The notes under the pieces are model-generated. The model made no database searches, was not told the DNA's origin, and worked only from the letters and a program-made list of their open reading frames with translations. Positions 61,354 through 64,000 of a DNA stretch of 64,000 nucleotides are shown piece by piece. The translations under genes were made by a program, and so were the position numbers. Each line of letters starts with the position of its first letter. Position 1 is the stretch's first letter. This stretch comes from Bacillus sp. J37 (GTDB taxonomy: Bacteria; Bacillota; Bacilli; Bacillales; Bacillaceae), in the NCBI RefSeq assembly GCF_000518865.1, contig NZ_JAEK01000004.1:123774-187773 (forward strand), written 5' to 3'.

Positions 61354-62607
61354 TTACATGCTTACGCGTACTACACGTCCGTTAAATTTTTGAGCCCAAT
61401 AACCGCTGGACATATCAGCTATAGCTACACCAGTTGAGCTTTGTGATCCGATAAATTTACCTCCACCTACATAGATGCCAACATGTCCATCAGTTTTGTA
61501 AGTGTTAAAGAATACTAAGTCTCCAGGTTGCATATTGCTTGTAGAAACCTGTTTACCTGCATATTTAAGTGAGTCAGTGCTTGCGCCTACGTTTACTCCT
61601 ATTGTAGAGAATGCCCAATGAACAAATCCAGAACAATCAAAGCGACCATTTGCTACATCATAGGAATTTCTTCCGCCACCAAAGACATAAACTGAGTTTC
61701 CGATATACTTATACCCAGCACGAATTAAATCATTCACTGTTCCATTCGGATTTACAGGTGTTGATTCAACAGTTGTCGTTTTAGAAGAAGTTCCTTTTGC
61801 TAATTTTACTGAACTTGATGAATCACTAGAAGAATCATTTGATGAACTATCAACAGAATCATTTGATGAATTTGCTGAAGCTTGAGCGATTGCAGCTGCG
61901 GCAGCTTCTTGAGCAGCTAAATTAGCTTCTTTTTGTTTAAGGCTATTGACTGCAGCTAGTTTCGCTGTTTCTTCATCTTTTAGTTGTCCTATTAAAGTAT
62001 CATTTTCCTTTTTTTGAGAAAGGATTTGTTCCTGCATACCCTCTAACTCTGATTTCATACCTTCTAAATCTGAAAGCGCTTCAACTTTCGTAACTTTCTT
62101 TTCATTTAATTCTTGTTCGTCAGCTTCTTGTTGTTGAATCATTGCACGGTCAGCTTCTACAATCTTACCAACTGCAACAGCACGATTGACGAAATCACTA
62201 AAACTGTTAGAACCTAGTAACACATCTATATACTCTACATTACCACCACTATGTTGGTAAGAAATTGCACGTTGTTTTAAAATATCTGTTCTCTCTTTAA
62301 TTGCTTGTTCCAGCTTTGCAATCTCTGATTCCATTGTTGAAATTTCAGTTTGAGCTGTTTCTATTTTTGATTCAGTTTCTTCAATTTTTTTCGTGTTATC
62401 ATTAATTGCTGATTCAACACGTTCGCTTTGCTTTTTTAATTCAGCCAACTCTTGTTGTATTTTCTCAACGTCCTGAGTTGCATCTTTTATATTTTCCTGA
62501 ATTTCTGTACGTTCTGCCGTTTCAGCGTTAGCCGAAGGAATAGCAAATGAACTTCCTAATCCGATCATGACTGCTAAATTCATGATAACTAGTTTCTTTT
62601 TCGACAT
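61354..62607 (-). CDS. CwlO-like NlpC/P60 D,L-endopeptidase
   Basis: Secreted cell-wall hydrolase of 417 residues. A signal peptide ends near SANA-ET (residues 26-30). A ~200-residue coiled coil (EIQENIKDATQDVEKIQQEL and onward, KxxDILKQRAISYQ hinge) is followed by a Ser/Asp-rich linker and NlpC/P60 with catalytic Cys in RFDCSGFVHWAF, His in DGHVGIYVGGG and the third polar residue GSQSSTG. The architecture matches B. subtilis CwlO, which is activated by FtsEX. The promoter was not identified; a WalR site is not evident. Gap 62608-62872 upstream holds nothing clear. Confidence 0.9.
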   Translation of the reverse strand: MSKKKLVIMNLAVMIGLGSSFAIPSANAETAERTEIQENIKDATQDVEKIQQELAELKKQSERVESAINDNTKKIEETESKIETAQTEISTMESEIAKLEQAIKERTDILKQRAISYQHSGGNVEYIDVLLGSNSFSDFVNRAVAVGKIVEADRAMIQQQEADEQELNEKKVTKVEALSDLEGMKSELEGMQEQILSQKKENDTLIGQLKDEETAKLAAVNSLKQKEANLAAQEAAAAAIAQASANSSNDSVDSSSNDSSSDSSSSVKLAKGTSSKTTTVESTPVNPNGTVNDLIRAGYKYIGNSVYVFGGGRNSYDVANGRFDCSGFVHWAFSTIGVNVGASTDSLKYAGKQVSTSNMQPGDLVFFNTYKTDGHVGIYVGGGKFIGSQSSTGVAIADMSSGYWAQKFNGRVVRVSM

Positions 62608-62872
62608 TCTCTTCCCTACTTTCGTTTCTCTCGTACAATCAGTATTTTTTCCTATGTATCTATTAAAAATATTACTTTATACTCAGATTTGCCACAATTA
62701 GTAGTATATCATCAAAAAATGACAAAACAATGTATATAATATTACAATTATATTTCAAATATAACAAAAGACCTTTTTATTCTACCAAAAAGACACATGT
62801 TTCACTGTACCATAGATAGAGTTTCATCACCAGTATCAATCTAATAAAAGAATTATTTGAGCAGCTTTCCTA

Positions 62873-63835
62873 CTATTTTTCAGATTGATTGTCTTTTATA
62901 AGGTAGGTCCGATTCTTTGTATTACCTGTATATGGATAATGCAGTTTCTGTAAAACTCTTTTCGCAGTTGAACTGGATTTTATGTGCAGAAATGATCGAA
63001 CTTCCCGATTACTTATACGCTCAGAAAAAAGAAGCATATAATCAGTCAGAGCATCAGTATGTGCGTTTTTGGATTTTTGGCCACATTTTTGGCATGTCCA
63101 ATAGCCAAACGTTTTCGTCAAGGGAATGGTTTTACAAAATGGACAATGAACACCTGTTAATATCTCAGACTTTACTAGCTGATAGTGTTCTAAAATTAAA
63201 CCCTCATTCTCAACATGAGATTCCGCAATTCTGGCTGAAAGTCTATTTATATTTTGTTTCTTCAGCTTCATCGCTTTATATTTATTCTCGAGGGATGCAA
63301 ATTTACTTGGAATAGTTGCAGCTTGGAGTATTTGTGGATTAGAAGATTTTAAAATTGTAGAAGGGTTACTGAGGACAATAAATCCTATACAGGGGAGATG
63401 GGGTATTTCTTGTTCTTTTAACCAATTACTAAAATGATCTTGCTGCCGCCTAACTTGTATCAATGGACTAAGAAATCCTTCCTCTTTTCCATCCAGAGTA
63501 CGAATCATCTGATCAGTTTCCTCATTTATAAAAATTGATCCAGCTATATTCTTTACTTCTAAAATACAAGCAAATGAAGGAGTTAAAATTAGAGTATCCA
63601 TTTGAAAAAAGTGCTTGCGATCAAGAAGTCTAACATTATGGAAAATAAGATACTCTTCTTTTAAGTAACTGAGAAAATAGTCAATAGATTTTTCCCCCTT
63701 GTACCCTGCAAGATTTTTTTGATAGTCTCGTTCGATTTTTGGATACAGTATATGGGATTTTGGAAGTCTCCGCAACAACGCTTCTTGTTTTCGGAGGTAT
63801 AATGGCTTTAGCCGTTCTTTCATAATCAAAAACAA
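62873..63835 (-). CDS. NERD-domain protein with C-terminal zinc ribbon
   Basis: Protein of ~320 residues. The NERD (nuclease-related) domain spans ~40-160 (GEKSIDYFLSYL, FQMDTLILTPSFACILEVKNIAG, containing the D-x-x..E-x-K catalytic pattern of restriction-type nucleases). A zinc ribbon CPFCKT...CQKCGQK lies at ~230-255, then a helical tail. Substrate unknown. The start is uncertain: AAGGAGATGA is followed by TTGs at 63835 and 63829 and an ATG at 63823. Beyond 63836 nothing is recognisable. Confidence 0.82.
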   Translation of the reverse strand: MFLIMKERLKPLYLRKQEALLRRLPKSHILYPKIERDYQKNLAGYKGEKSIDYFLSYLKEEYLIFHNVRLLDRKHFFQMDTLILTPSFACILEVKNIAGSIFINEETDQMIRTLDGKEEGFLSPLIQVRRQQDHFSNWLKEQEIPHLPCIGFIVLSNPSTILKSSNPQILQAATIPSKFASLENKYKAMKLKKQNINRLSARIAESHVENEGLILEHYQLVKSEILTGVHCPFCKTIPLTKTFGYWTCQKCGQKSKNAHTDALTDYMLLFSERISNREVRSFLHIKSSSTAKRVLQKLHYPYTGNTKNRTYLIKDNQSEK

Positions 63836-64000
63836 TCATCTCCTTATTTTTTATTCGGGTTAATATTCGTTATCTTAATAGGTGATTCCTTTAATTTATT
63901 GCATGATTTTTAGTAATCTAGTAAAAGTTTAGATTATATATGGGAATATAAATTATTCTCTATTTATTTACCACTTCTATGAATCTTTCAGCCACTCTCT

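Noticed and set aside
62608..62872. WalR binding site upstream of the CwlO-like gene
   Set aside because: TGTAAT occurs once near 62750, but the required second direct TGTWAH five bases later is absent.
1..64000. Prophage, IS, CRISPR or toxin-antitoxin system
   Set aside because: No transposase, integrase, spaced direct repeats or TA-like pair seen; all genes are core or ordinary accessory types.

Overview
The window reads as a chromosomal segment of a low-GC, spore-forming, motile Firmicute of the family Bacillaceae. The evidence is the gene order of the B. subtilis yus region (metNP, yusDEFG, gcvH, yusI, fadE-fadA-fadN, yuzL, fadM, yusN), CotF-like and YjcZ-type spore proteins, a SigD-type motility promoter, and clear FadR, Fur, Zur and Rex operators. 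I see no prophage, insertion sequence, CRISPR array, rRNA or tRNA. This is core chromosome with many small intergenic repeats.

Layout. 1-1740: methionine ABC transporter (metP cut by the window edge, metN) behind a SAM-I riboswitch. 1840-5770: O-acetylhomoserine sulfhydrylase, yusD-like, yusE, yusF, yusG, gcvH and yusI, all on the minus strand. 6145-11573: the fatty-acid beta-oxidation operon fadN-fadA-fadE with a near-perfect FadR operator. 11761-13932: yuzL, fadM (proline dehydrogenase) and two CotF-like spore genes. 13970-19045: siderophore-iron uptake, with a minus-strand operon (two permeases, ATPase, FhuF-like reductase, small protein) divergent from a lipoprotein gene, and Fur boxes between them. 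19345-24106: ZIP transporter, ktrAB under a c-di-AMP (ydaO-type) riboswitch, tatA, and a membrane-anchored D-Ala-D-Ala carboxypeptidase-like protein. 24291-29426: TetR plus an SMR pair, DUF2935, Mn catalase, acetyltransferase, and a PAS histidine kinase. 29679-33206: htrB divergent from cssRS (secretion stress), with an uncatalogued 27-residue membrane-peptide ORF in the htrB leader. 33417-38402: fumarase, a water-forming NADH-oxidase-like flavoprotein behind three Rex boxes, and a MutS2-like ATPase without an Smr domain. 38943-41648: an acetyltransferase gene interrupted by a nonsense codon and several small proteins. 41731-46852: two chemoreceptors, the second SigD-driven and in operon with an orphan sugar-binding lipoprotein. 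46936-54855: vWA lipoprotein, SDR, RND exporter, acetyltransferase, DJ-1/PfpI protein, DeoR. 55244-58134: transketolase, translationally coupled to a phosphofructokinase-fold protein that has lost every catalytic motif. 58308-63835: histidine kinase, a Zur-controlled zinc-sparing operon (YciC-type GTPase plus zinc-free L33), a CwlO-like endopeptidase, and a NERD-domain protein.

The observations I would follow first are the PFK-fold pseudoenzyme fused translationally to transketolase (57256-58134), the 27-residue ORF ahead of htrB (30950-31033), the chemoreceptor/sugar-binding-protein operon (43986-46852), the triple Rex operator (36339-36446), and the families of structured intergenic repeats. 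Those repeats include a nested pair at 54927-55126, one hairpin whose arms covary between copies at 11922 and 40600, and a palindromic element sitting between two copies of a terminator at 19052-19259.
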